From assembly GCA_041660925.1 (NCBI GenBank), contig JBAZVI010000005.1, positions 62,001 through 126,000 on the forward strand: a stretch of DNA of 64,000 nucleotides. Direction: 5' to 3'. The notes beneath the pieces are model-generated. The model saw only the letters and a list, made by a program, of their open reading frames with translations, made no database searches and was not told the origin of the DNA. The DNA comes from Elusimicrobiota bacterium (GTDB lineage: Bacteria; Elusimicrobiota; Elusimicrobia; UBA1565). Of this stretch, positions 38,413 through 46,386 are shown piece after piece; within the stretch, counting starts at the first letter, position 1; the number at the start of each line of letters is the position of its first letter. The translations under genes were made by a program, and so were the position numbers.

Positions 38413-39191
38413 AGCTTCCGTTCTGGAAGCTCGCGGGCGCCGGCAACGATTTCATCCTCCTCGAAGCCTCCCGCCTCGGAGGACGGAGCCGGCCGGCGCT
38501 GGCCCGGCGCCTCTGCGAGCGCCGCCGCTCGATAGGCGCCGACGGCCTCCTCGTCGTGTCGCGCCGTCCGGCCGGCTTCGACCACTACAACGCCGACGGC
38601 TCGCGCGCCTTCTGCGGCAACGGCGCGCGCTGCGCGGCCGTCTGGATGAGGACCGCGGGCTGGATCGGCCGGCGCGCACGGCTCGGGAGTCCCGCCGGCA
38701 CCGTCGAGGCGGAGCTCCTCGGCCCGCGGCGGGCCCGCGTGCGCATGCCCGCCGCGCGCCGGCTGCGCTCCCTCGAGTTCCGCGTCCTCGGCCGGACGCT
38801 GCGCGCCGTCCTCTACGACACGGGCGTCCCCCACGCGGTCGTGCGGGTCCGCGGCCTCTCGCGCTGGCCGGTCTACGAGATCGGCCGCCTGCTGCGCGGC
38901 CATCCCGCCTTCGGCCGCGGGGGAGCCAACGTCGATTTCATCGAGACGCGCGGCGGGACGGTCTTCGTGCGCACCTATGAGCGCGGCGTCGAGGACGAGA
39001 CCCTCGCCTGCGGCACGGGAGCCGTCGCCGCGGCGCTCGAGGCGCGCGAACCGGGACGGCGGTCCCCGGTCCGCGTCGCCATGCCGGGAGGACGTCTGAG
39101 CGTCGCGTTCGCGGGCCCGGGTCCGCGCTGGGAGGACGTACGCCTCGAAGGTCCGGCGGAGATCGTCTTCAAAGGAGAGGTCCAGCCATGA
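38409..39191 (+). CDS. dapF: diaminopimelate epimerase, 260 aa
   Basis: The TTG start overlaps the upstream stop (TTGA) and begins MKLPFWKLAGAGNDFILLE, the canonical DapF N-terminus. Catalytic cysteines are Cys69 (NADGSRAFCGNGARC) and Cys201 (LACGTGAVAAAL). It interconverts LL- and meso-diaminopimelate for lysine and peptidoglycan synthesis. It is somewhat shorter than the usual 270-280 residues. The adjacent dapA overlaps it by 4 bp, so both DAP-pathway steps are co-expressed. Confidence 0.95.
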   Translation: MKLPFWKLAGAGNDFILLEASRLGGRSRPALARRLCERRRSIGADGLLVVSRRPAGFDHYNADGSRAFCGNGARCAAVWMRTAGWIGRRARLGSPAGTVEAELLGPRRARVRMPAARRLRSLEFRVLGRTLRAVLYDTGVPHAVVRVRGLSRWPVYEIGRLLRGHPAFGRGGANVDFIETRGGTVFVRTYERGVEDETLACGTGAVAAALEAREPGRRSPVRVAMPGGRLSVAFAGPGPRWEDVRLEGPAEIVFKGEVQP

Positions 39192-40060
39192 GGTTCGAAG
39201 GGGTCTACACCGCGCTCATCACGCCTTTCACCGGCCGCCGCGTCGACGAAGAGGCCCTGCGCCGGCTCGTCGCCTTCCAGCTCAAGGGCGGCGTCGCCGG
39301 GCTCGTGCCCTGCGGCTCCACCGGCGAGGCGGCGACGCTGAGCTCCGAGGAGAAGGAACTCGTCGTGAAGACCGTGCGCGAAGCCGCGCGCGGGAAGGTC
39401 CCGCTCGTCGTCGGCGTCGGGAGCAACGACACCGCGAAGACCGTGAAGGCCGCCGTCGAGGCCGAGCGCTGGGGCGCCGACGCCCTGCTCGTGCTCGCCC
39501 CCTACTACAACAAGCCCACGCAAGGCGGTCTCTACCTGCACTTCAAGGCGGTCGCCGACGCCGTGCGCGTCCCGATCGTCGTCTACAACATCCCCGGCCG
39601 CACGGGCGTCAACATCTCGCCCGCCACCCTCGCCCGCATCGCCGCCGATTGCCCCAACGTCGCGGCGGTGAAGGAGGCGTCGGGCTCGCTCGACCAGGCC
39701 AGCGAGGTCCTCGCGACGGCGAAGGGACTGACGGTGCTCTCGGGGGACGATTCGCTGACCGTGCCGATGATGTCGGTGGGCGCGGCGGGGGTCGTCAGCG
39801 TGATCTCCAACATCCTGCCGAGACGGACCGTCGCGATGGTGCGCGCCGCGCGCGCGGGCGACTACGCGAAGGCGGCGAAGCTGCACCTCGAGCTCTTCGG
39901 CCTGGTGAAAGCGCTCTTCCTCGAGACGAACCCCATCCCCGTGAAGGCGGCCGCGCACCACCTGCGGCTCTGCGCCAACGAGCTGCGCCTCCCGCTGACG
40001 CCGATCATGCCGGAGAACTTCCTCAAGCTCCTCAAGGAGCTCGTGAAGTTCGACGCGTAG
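39188..40060 (+). CDS. dapA: 4-hydroxy-tetrahydrodipicolinate synthase, 290 aa
   Basis: Full-length DapA: substrate loop PCGSTGEAATLS, catalytic Tyr133 in VVYNIPGRTGVN, and Schiff-base Lys162 in VAAVKEASGS. It condenses pyruvate with aspartate semialdehyde, the first committed step to DAP/lysine. The ATG overlaps the dapF stop (ATGA) behind AAAGGAGAGG. It is the last gene of the rightward transcription unit. Confidence 0.96.
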   Translation: MRFEGVYTALITPFTGRRVDEEALRRLVAFQLKGGVAGLVPCGSTGEAATLSSEEKELVVKTVREAARGKVPLVVGVGSNDTAKTVKAAVEAERWGADALLVLAPYYNKPTQGGLYLHFKAVADAVRVPIVVYNIPGRTGVNISPATLARIAADCPNVAAVKEASGSLDQASEVLATAKGLTVLSGDDSLTVPMMSVGAAGVVSVISNILPRRTVAMVRAARAGDYAKAAKLHLELFGLVKALFLETNPIPVKAAAHHLRLCANELRLPLTPIMPENFLKLLKELVKFDA

Positions 40061-40067
40061 AGACCCT

Positions 40068-40235
40068 CTACCAGAGGGCCGTATGGCCGCAGGGCTCCTT
40101 GCAGACCCGGTACGCCGCGATCCCGAGGACGACGAGGCCCGCCGCCAGAAGGAGGAGGGCGAAGGCATCGCGGGCGTCGAAGCCGCCCAAGGAGTTGTGG
40201 CTCGCGAGGCCGACGAGCACGATGTTCATGCCCAT
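40068..40235 (-). CDS. small membrane protein, 55 aa
   Basis: An open frame begins MGMNIVLVGLASHNSLGG, has one hydrophobic helix (about residues 25-43, FALLLLAAGLVVLGIAA), and ends YRVCKEPCGHTALW with a C-x3-C pair. A G-rich GGGGGG lies 6 nt before the ATG. The product resembles other short one-helix bacterial proteins but no family is recognised. Its 3' end meets the dapA stop. The call rests on the hydrophobic pattern and ribosome-binding site only. Confidence 0.5.
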   Translation of the reverse strand: MGMNIVLVGLASHNSLGGFDARDAFALLLLAAGLVVLGIAAYRVCKEPCGHTALW

Positions 40236-40321
40236 ACGATAGCCCCCCCATGTTAACGATTCTTTGCCGAAACGACGCCTTCTTTGCCCTGCGGCGTCCG
40301 GACATTTTGTAGCATCCGGCC

Positions 40322-40651
40322 ATGCAGTGTCCGGCCTGCGGCTTTGCGGCTCCCGGGAACGCTCCGGCCTGTCCGGACTGCGGCCGGCCGTTCGCCCCCT
40401 CCCTCGCGGCCCCGCCCAGCGCCGCGCCCCGCCTCCTCACGCCGCTGACCGTCCGGGCGCTCGTCTACGGCGTCCTCCTCGCCGGGCTCCTCGGCTACGC
40501 GAAGGCCCAGGCGGCCGCGCTCATCGACGCGCGGGCCGCCCAGGCGGAATCCCAGCTGGCGCAGCAGCTCCTCGCGCACCGCCTGCAGCTGCAGCAGGCG
40601 GGCGAAACGGAAGCGCCGGCTCCGCAGGAAGCCGGGGACGCGGCGCGCTGA
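40322..40651 (+). CDS. zinc-ribbon membrane protein, 109 aa
   Basis: The N-terminus has two CxxC knuckles (MQCPACGF and PACPDCGRPF), a zinc ribbon. A transmembrane helix spans about residues 44-62 (VRALVYGVLLAGLLGYA) and a Gln/Ala-rich coiled coil follows. The TAGCAT at 40310-40315 lies 6 nt before the ATG, again a leaderless arrangement. Function unknown. It is convergent with the uridine-kinase operon, 9 bp apart. Confidence 0.75.
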   Translation: MQCPACGFAAPGNAPACPDCGRPFAPSLAAPPSAAPRLLTPLTVRALVYGVLLAGLLGYAKAQAAALIDARAAQAESQLAQQLLAHRLQLQQAGETEAPAPQEAGDAAR

Positions 40652-40660
40652 AGCGGGCGG

Positions 40661-41281
40661 TCAGTCCAGTCTTTTTCGGATGAGGTCGAGCAGGCGCTTG
40701 CGGAAGCCGTCGTCCTTCAGCTGAGGCCAGACGAAGTCGGCCCCCTTCGCCGAAGCGCCCACGAACTTCTCGTGCATCGGCCGCACGCAGTGCTCGTAGA
40801 GCCGCAGGGTCTCCTCGAGCCCCACGCCCCGCTCCTCGACGTCGCGCCGGATGCGCCGGACCAGACGGATGTCCGCCGGCACGTCGATGTAGACCGAGAT
40901 GTCCAGGCGCGCGCGGACCCGCGGCTCGCAGAGCGCGAAGAGCCCGTCGATGATGAGCACCGGCGCCGGGTCCACGAGCCGGTTCTCGCCGGTGCGGCTG
41001 TGGGAGGCGTAGTGGTAGGTCGGCGCGTGCACCGGCTGCCCGGAGCAGAGGAGGTCGAGATGGCGGAGCAGCAGCGGGGTCTCGATGGCCAGGGGATGGT
41101 CGAAGTTGACGCGCTTCATCTGCTCGTCGCTCAAGCCCGCGCGGTCCCGGTAGTACCAGTCCATGCAGAGCACGCTCGCGCGCGCTCCCAACCGCCTCTT
41201 CAAGTACTTCGAGAGGCGCGATTTGCCGGAGGCGGAGCCGCCGGTGACGCCGACGATGATGGGACCGTTCTTGCGCTTCAT
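40661..41281 (-). CDS. udk: uridine kinase family protein, 206 aa
   Basis: The P-loop GVTGGSASGKS is at residues 11-21. MDWYYRD resembles the substrate-binding Asp-Tyr motif, and NFDHPLAIETPLLLRHL and PVLIIDGLFALCEP are typical of uridine kinases. Its ATG overlaps the stop of the FAD-dependent oxidoreductase gene by 4 bp, making it the last gene of a polysaccharide operon. It would phosphorylate uridine/cytidine and could feed UDP-sugar synthesis, or act on another substrate. Confidence 0.88.
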   Translation of the reverse strand: MKRKNGPIIVGVTGGSASGKSRLSKYLKRRLGARASVLCMDWYYRDRAGLSDEQMKRVNFDHPLAIETPLLLRHLDLLCSGQPVHAPTYHYASHSRTGENRLVDPAPVLIIDGLFALCEPRVRARLDISVYIDVPADIRLVRRIRRDVEERGVGLEETLRLYEHCVRPMHEKFVGASAKGADFVWPQLKDDGFRKRLLDLIRKRLD

Positions 41282-42636
41282 CGGATAGGGATGAGCTCCT
41301 TGTGCGGGGACGGCTCCGTCGCCCCCCCGCGCGCGCGTCCCCGCAGGCGCTCGGCGCAGCGCATGCCGTCGAGGACGGCCTCCTCCATGAACGAGTACTT
41401 CCAGCCGCCCCAGCGGCCGATGCTCTCGACGCCGCGCCCGCCGAGCCAGGACATGATCGTGCGCACCGCCGGCGTGCGCGAGCGGTCGTAGACGACGTAG
41501 GCGCAGTCGATGGGGTTCCACTGGCGCGCGACGAGGCGGTCGGAGCGCCCGAGCAGCCCGCTGGCGCGAAGCCCCTCCAGCGTCGCGCGCTCCAGACGCG
41601 GGAGGTCGACGCGCTCCTCGGGACGCCGGGAGATCTCGATGTACATCGAGCTCGTGCCCTTCGGGGCCATGTGCGCAGAGAAGTTGCTGGAGAAGCCGGC
41701 GCGGTAGAAGACGAAGCGTCCCTCCGGGAAGTAGACCCAATGCTTGCCGCTCAGGCGCGGCCGCGCGACGCCGATGTTGAGGTTGTACACGGTCCGCCAG
41801 CGCAGGCGCCGACGCGCCTCCTTCACGGAGGAGCTCAGGCCGTCGGCGCGGTCGAGGAAGTACGCGAGCGGGCTCGTGTTGACGAGGCGCCGGTAGCGCA
41901 CCTCGCCGAGCCCCCGCACGCGCGCGACGCGCTCGCGCAGGTCCACGCGTTCGAGCTCGGCGCCCAGGTGCACGCCCTCGAGACCGGCGGCGAAGGCGTC
42001 GGGCAGGGCCTGGATCCCTCCCCGCAGGGGATAGCGGAATGAGGCGTTGTAGCCGAAGAACTTCTTCTGGTCCCGCAGGGCGCCGTAGAGGACCTCCTCG
42101 GCGGACGGCCGGGGAAGGAAGCGTCCCTGCCACTCGGTGGTCATGCGCTCGAGCGGGGTCCTCCAGAGCTTCTCGTTGTAGGGGAACATGAAGCGCCGGC
42201 AGATCCCCTCGCCGAAGGCCGCGAGCGCCCAGTCGCGGAAGGAGGGCTCCCGCGGGATCCGGTCTCCGCGCAGCCGGCTCTTCAGGAACAGCGCCACGCA
42301 CTCCGACACGGTCCCCGGCGGGAGGCCGTAGGTGTTGGCCTGGAACGGGTAGCGCGTATCGACGCCCTGCGAGTGTATCCAGGAGGAGCGCTCGAGGGAA
42401 TGGACGTTCTTCCCGAGCAGGCCCAGGATGAGACGCGAGGCCTTCGGGTCATGCAGGTGGAGCAGGTGCCCGGTGTGGTCGAAGAGGAAGCCCTCGTGCT
42501 CGACGGTGCCGGCGCGCCCCCCCACCTTGTCGTCCCTCTCGACGACGAGCGTCCGCAGACCGGAGCCGCGCAGAGCGCGGGCGGTCGAGAGCCCGGCGAG
42601 GCCGGCGCCGACGACGAGGACGTCGACCTCGAGCAT
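41278..42636 (-). CDS. FAD-dependent oxidoreductase, protoporphyrinogen-oxidase/UGM clan, 452 aa
   Basis: The dinucleotide-binding motif VVGAGLAGLSTARAL lies at residues 9-23, followed by ERDDKVGGRAGTVEHEGFLFDHTGHLLH, characteristic of amine-oxidase-like FAD enzymes. GGIQALPDAFAAGLEG matches the conserved second FAD region. Proteins of this type inside polysaccharide loci are often sugar mutases or desaturases. UDP-galactopyranose mutase activity is possible but its signature residues are not certain. It is coupled to udk downstream and overlaps the preceding gene by 1 bp. Confidence 0.82.
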   Translation of the reverse strand: MLEVDVLVVGAGLAGLSTARALRGSGLRTLVVERDDKVGGRAGTVEHEGFLFDHTGHLLHLHDPKASRLILGLLGKNVHSLERSSWIHSQGVDTRYPFQANTYGLPPGTVSECVALFLKSRLRGDRIPREPSFRDWALAAFGEGICRRFMFPYNEKLWRTPLERMTTEWQGRFLPRPSAEEVLYGALRDQKKFFGYNASFRYPLRGGIQALPDAFAAGLEGVHLGAELERVDLRERVARVRGLGEVRYRRLVNTSPLAYFLDRADGLSSSVKEARRRLRWRTVYNLNIGVARPRLSGKHWVYFPEGRFVFYRAGFSSNFSAHMAPKGTSSMYIEISRRPEERVDLPRLERATLEGLRASGLLGRSDRLVARQWNPIDCAYVVYDRSRTPAVRTIMSWLGGRGVESIGRWGGWKYSFMEEAVLDGMRCAERLRGRARGGATEPSPHKELIPIR

Positions 42637-43667
42637 CAGCGGACTTCCACCTGCGAGATGTGGCGCGCGACGACGAAGATCCAGAGCCCGACGACGAGGT
42701 AGATGAAGAGCGCCCAGGGGATGCTCACGAGGGTGATGAGGAAGGCGAAGAGCGAGAGGATCCCCGAGCAGAGAGCGCTCAGCGCGACGATCTGGTGGCG
42801 GTGAAGGCCGAGGGCCTCGAGTCGGAGCGCGTAATGGTCCCTGGAGCCCCGGAAGGGCGAGAGCCCCTTGCGGATGCGCATGACCATGACGTACGCGACG
42901 TCGAAGGCGGGGACGAGGAGGATGAAGACCGGCGCGTAGACGCCGAGCGGGTTGATGCGCGAGTAATCGGTGCCGAGCGCCATGGCCGCGAGCACGAAGC
43001 CGACGAAGAGCGCTCCGCCGTCCCCCATGAAGATCTTCTTCTCCTTCGAGAGGTTCCAGGGCAGGAAGCCGAGCGTGGACCCCAGAAGGGCCGCGGCGGC
43101 GAAGTTCACGTAGACCTCCTCGGAGGGCAGGGCGATGAGGAGGAAGGCGAAGGCCGCCGTCGCGGCCTGGCTCGCGGTGAGGCCGTCCATGATGTCGATG
43201 ATGTTGAAGGCGTTCGTGATGCCCACCACCCAGACCGCCGTCAGGAGCACGGCGAGGTACGCGGGCTCGATGAAGCGCAGGCGGATGCCGAAGTGGACGA
43301 GCAGCGCCGCGGCGAGGAACTGGACGAGGAACTTCACGCGATAGTCGAGCCCGTGCGGCTTGCGCAGGTCGTCGACGAGGCCGAGGAGGAAGACGAGCCC
43401 GCCGCCGAGCAGGATGACGCGCAGGCGGTAGAGGGTGCCGGTCGGGAACTTGGTGAGGAAGCGCAGGGCCGTGAGGGTGAGGGCGAAGGCGGTCCAGATG
43501 GCCACCCCTCCGAGCACGGGGGTCGCGACCTTGTGCGTCTTGACCGCGGTCGTCGGCTCGTCGAGCCAGTGCATGCGCATCGAGAGGGCGCGGACCAGCG
43601 GGGTCAGCAGAGTCGAGAGGACGGCCGAGCCGGCGACGGCCGCGAAGTAGAGCTCGAGCCGCGTCAT
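42636..43667 (-). CDS. undecaprenyl-phosphate sugar-1-phosphate transferase (WecA/MraY family), 343 aa
   Basis: About ten transmembrane helices carry the family's cytoplasmic motifs: LVDDLRKPHGLDYRVKF, NAFNIIDIMDGLTASQ and FMGDGGALFVGF. The first and last contain the Mg2+ and catalytic aspartates. The WecA/TagO branch transfers GlcNAc- or similar sugar-1-phosphate to undecaprenyl phosphate, starting O-antigen or teichoic-type chains. A GlcNAc 2-epimerase gene (wecB) in the same locus supports the WecA branch. Four-bp overlap with the upstream gene. Confidence 0.9.
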   Translation of the reverse strand: MTRLELYFAAVAGSAVLSTLLTPLVRALSMRMHWLDEPTTAVKTHKVATPVLGGVAIWTAFALTLTALRFLTKFPTGTLYRLRVILLGGGLVFLLGLVDDLRKPHGLDYRVKFLVQFLAAALLVHFGIRLRFIEPAYLAVLLTAVWVVGITNAFNIIDIMDGLTASQAATAAFAFLLIALPSEEVYVNFAAAALLGSTLGFLPWNLSKEKKIFMGDGGALFVGFVLAAMALGTDYSRINPLGVYAPVFILLVPAFDVAYVMVMRIRKGLSPFRGSRDHYALRLEALGLHRHQIVALSALCSGILSLFAFLITLVSIPWALFIYLVVGLWIFVVARHISQVEVR

Positions 43668-45637
43668 GGGATGCGCGCCACCGAGCAGCGCCCCGGCTCC
43701 TCGTAGACGGTCTCGAGCCGCGCGCGCAGGCCCTCCCAGTTGGCGGCGCCCCGCGCGCTGAAGGAGAAGACGCCGTAGCCCTCGCCCAGGCGCCGGGCCT
43801 CGCGCGGCACCTCGAGGATCCAGCGGTAGCCGCGCTCCTCGCGCAGACGGCCCGCGAGGTCGGCGGGATCCCGCGCCTCGTCGGCGTCGCGCACGAAGAG
43901 GTTGGGGGTCATCACCGAGGTCGCCGTGTGCGGCTGGACGACGTAGTATCCGCGCTGTTCACCCAGGAGGAGGATTCTATCACTTTGAGGCAGACGCTCC
44001 GCCGCGAAGCGCGCGCAGGGGTAGTAGTCGAGCCGGCGGGAGAGGAATTCGCGGCGCCCCTCGAGTCCCGCGAGCACCGGGAAGCTGCCGAAGAGGGCGT
44101 GGAGGTAGAGGAAGAGGCCGAGGTTCACCAGCGCGAGCAGGAACCCGGCCGTCCCCAGGAGCCAGCGGCCGCCGCGGCCCGCGGAGCTCCAGACCCCGTG
44201 GAGTCCCGCGGCCGCCGGGAGCGCGAAGAGCGGCACCAGCGGCACGAGGAAGCGCAGGACGACCCGCGTCGAGAACCAGGCGGCCCAGTGCGCGAGCGAA
44301 TAGAGGCCGAGGGCGCGCAGCCAGCCGTTGCGCCGCGCGGCCCAGACCGCGACGGGGACGGCGAGCAGGAGCGGCGCCCACCCCAGCGTGCCGACGACGT
44401 CGGCGCCGCCGCCGTAGCGCGGCGAGCCCGTCGCCGCGCGCAGGAAGAAGCCGACCAGCTCGCCGAGCCAGCCCTCGCCGCGGCCGTACTCGGCGAGCAT
44501 GTCGAAGTAGCGCTCCGCCGCGGCGGCCCCGCCCTCCACCCCGTGCGCCGGCAGCCAGCGGTAGAAGAACGGGAAGAAGGGGTTGCCGACCGCGCGCAGG
44601 TTCTTGACCAGCCAGGGCGCGCCGGCGCAGACGGCCGTGCAGGCGAAGGCCGCGAGGTCCAGACCCCTCGCGCGCTCGCGCGTGCGCAGCCAGCGCGCGA
44701 GCAGCCAGAACCCCAGGAGGAGCGGCGTGAGAGCCGCGCTGTACTTCGTCCCGACGCCGAGGCCGGCGAAGACCCCGCTCAGGGCGAGCCAGCCCCGCCC
44801 GCCGTCCCCCTCGGCGCTCTCGCGCCAGCGCAAGAACGAGAAGACGGACGCGGCCGTCCAGAGCATGACGACGCACTCGACGTAGGCCGAAGAGGCCAGC
44901 AGGAGCACGGCGGTGTGGCCGGAGACGAGGAGGCAGGCGAGAAGCACCACGGAGAGCGGCTGCTCGCGCTTGCCCATCTCGAAGACCCACCAGACGCTCA
45001 GCAGCGCGGTCAGCCAGGTGAAGAGCTGTGCGAGGGTGTCGGAACCGAGCAGCAGCGCGAGCGCGTAGAGCATCTCGGCGTTCTGCGGGAAGTGGGTGTA
45101 GACGAGGTGCGGGACCTGGACGATGGCCCCCTCGCGGGCGTAGGCCGCGGCCAGCGGCAGATGGTAGACCAGCGCGTCGTACTGATGCGGCGGGACGAAG
45201 CAGGCCCAGAACGCGGCGGCCAGCGGCAGGAGCACGGCCGCGGCCGCGGCGGGGCGCTCGACGAGGAGCCGGCGGTTGGCGCCGAGCGAGCGGAAGAGGT
45301 CCCCCAGCTCCGTGAAGCCGACGACCCAGAGCGCGCCGAGGAGCGCGACCGCCGCCCAGGGACGCAGCAGCGCCGCCGCGCCGAGCAGGAAGACGAGCTG
45401 GCTCAGCGCGCCGAGGCCCAGGGTCGCCCCGACGAGGGTCTTCTCGGACTCGCTGAGGCCGGAGGCGCCGAAGACGCGCAGGAGGACGCGGCCGCTGCCG
45501 GCCGCGGCGACGAAGACGACGAGGAGCAGCGCGGCCGAGAGGGCCGCCGGCGCGAGCGCGGCCCCGAAGAACCGCGCGGCGAGGACCGCCGCGCAAAACG
45601 CCAGGGCCGCCGCGTAGAGCGCCGGGAGACGGCTCAC
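43664..45637 (-). CDS. GT-C-type membrane glycosyltransferase, 657 aa
   Basis: A GTG start overlaps the GT2 stop (GTGA). About 12-13 transmembrane helices are predicted in the first 500 residues. The first large loop contains PPHQYDALVYHLPLAAAYAREG, typical of lipid-linked-sugar-dependent GT-C enzymes. A soluble periplasmic C-terminal domain (about 530-657) includes RILLLGEQRGYYV. Such enzymes transfer sugars from polyprenyl-phosphate donors, which the adjacent dolichol-phosphate-sugar-synthase-like GT2 could make. Confidence 0.82.
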   Translation of the reverse strand: MSRLPALYAAALAFCAAVLAARFFGAALAPAALSAALLLVVFVAAAGSGRVLLRVFGASGLSESEKTLVGATLGLGALSQLVFLLGAAALLRPWAAVALLGALWVVGFTELGDLFRSLGANRRLLVERPAAAAAVLLPLAAAFWACFVPPHQYDALVYHLPLAAAYAREGAIVQVPHLVYTHFPQNAEMLYALALLLGSDTLAQLFTWLTALLSVWWVFEMGKREQPLSVVLLACLLVSGHTAVLLLASSAYVECVVMLWTAASVFSFLRWRESAEGDGGRGWLALSGVFAGLGVGTKYSAALTPLLLGFWLLARWLRTRERARGLDLAAFACTAVCAGAPWLVKNLRAVGNPFFPFFYRWLPAHGVEGGAAAAERYFDMLAEYGRGEGWLGELVGFFLRAATGSPRYGGGADVVGTLGWAPLLLAVPVAVWAARRNGWLRALGLYSLAHWAAWFSTRVVLRFLVPLVPLFALPAAAGLHGVWSSAGRGGRWLLGTAGFLLALVNLGLFLYLHALFGSFPVLAGLEGRREFLSRRLDYYPCARFAAERLPQSDRILLLGEQRGYYVVQPHTATSVMTPNLFVRDADEARDPADLAGRLREERGYRWILEVPREARRLGEGYGVFSFSARGAANWEGLRARLETVYEEPGRCSVARIP

Positions 45638-46386
45638 TTCGCCGGCTTCGCGGGCATGAAGAGCGGGCTCTTCCAGAGGCCGAGCCGGTGCAGCAGCACC
45701 TGGAGCATCACCCAGAGCGTCGAGAAGCCGTAGACGCAGCTGCGGCGGAAGTTGATGGAGGACGCCTCCTCGAAATAGCGGGCGGCGACGGGGATGTCGC
45801 CCATGCGCAGGCCGAGGACGGCCGCCTGATGGAGGAACTGCTGGTCGAAGACGAAGTCGTCGGAGTTCAGCTCCCAGGGCACCGTCTCGAGCGCCTTGCG
45901 GGAGTAGGCGCGCAGGCCGGAGTGCCACTCGCCGAGGTTCTGTCCCGTCCAGGAGTTCTCGAGGACGGTGAGCATGCGGTTGAAGAAGTACTTCCAGACC
46001 GGCATCCCTCCGTCGAGCGCCTCCCGGCGCGTCCGGATGCGGTTGCCCAGCATGAAGTCGCAGACGTCGCTGGCGATGAGCCCGACGAGATGCGGGGTCA
46101 GGCGGGCGTCGTACTGGTAGTCGGGGTGGATCATCACGACGATGTCGGCCCCGCGTCGGAGCGCCTCGCGGTAGCAGGTCTTCTGGTTGCCGCCGTAGCC
46201 GAGGTTCTTCTCGTGGACGAGGACCGTGAGGCCGAGCTTGCGGCCGAGCGCGACGGTGCCGTCCTTCGAACAGTCGTCGACGAGGAGGATCTCGTCGACG
46301 GTCCCGGGCGGGATGTCGCGCACCGTGCGCTCGAGGGTCTTCTCGGCGTTGTAGGCCGGCAGGACGGCGATGACCTTGGGCTTCAT
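45634..46386 (-). CDS. GT2 glycosyltransferase, polyprenyl-phosphate-sugar synthase type, 250 aa
   Basis: The GT-A fold shows VLPAYNAEKTLERTV, EILLVDDCSKDGTV, HEKNLGYGGNQKTCY and the metal motif MIHPDYQYDARL. QNLGEWHSGLRAYSRKALE is typical of the dolichol-phosphate-mannose/glucose synthase group. One TM helix is possible near the C-terminus (FSTLWVMLQVLLHRL). It likely charges undecaprenyl phosphate with a hexose. Coupled on both sides to GT-C membrane genes by 4-bp overlaps. Confidence 0.88.
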   Translation of the reverse strand: MKPKVIAVLPAYNAEKTLERTVRDIPPGTVDEILLVDDCSKDGTVALGRKLGLTVLVHEKNLGYGGNQKTCYREALRRGADIVVMIHPDYQYDARLTPHLVGLIASDVCDFMLGNRIRTRREALDGGMPVWKYFFNRMLTVLENSWTGQNLGEWHSGLRAYSRKALETVPWELNSDDFVFDQQFLHQAAVLGLRMGDIPVAARYFEEASSINFRRSCVYGFSTLWVMLQVLLHRLGLWKSPLFMPAKPAK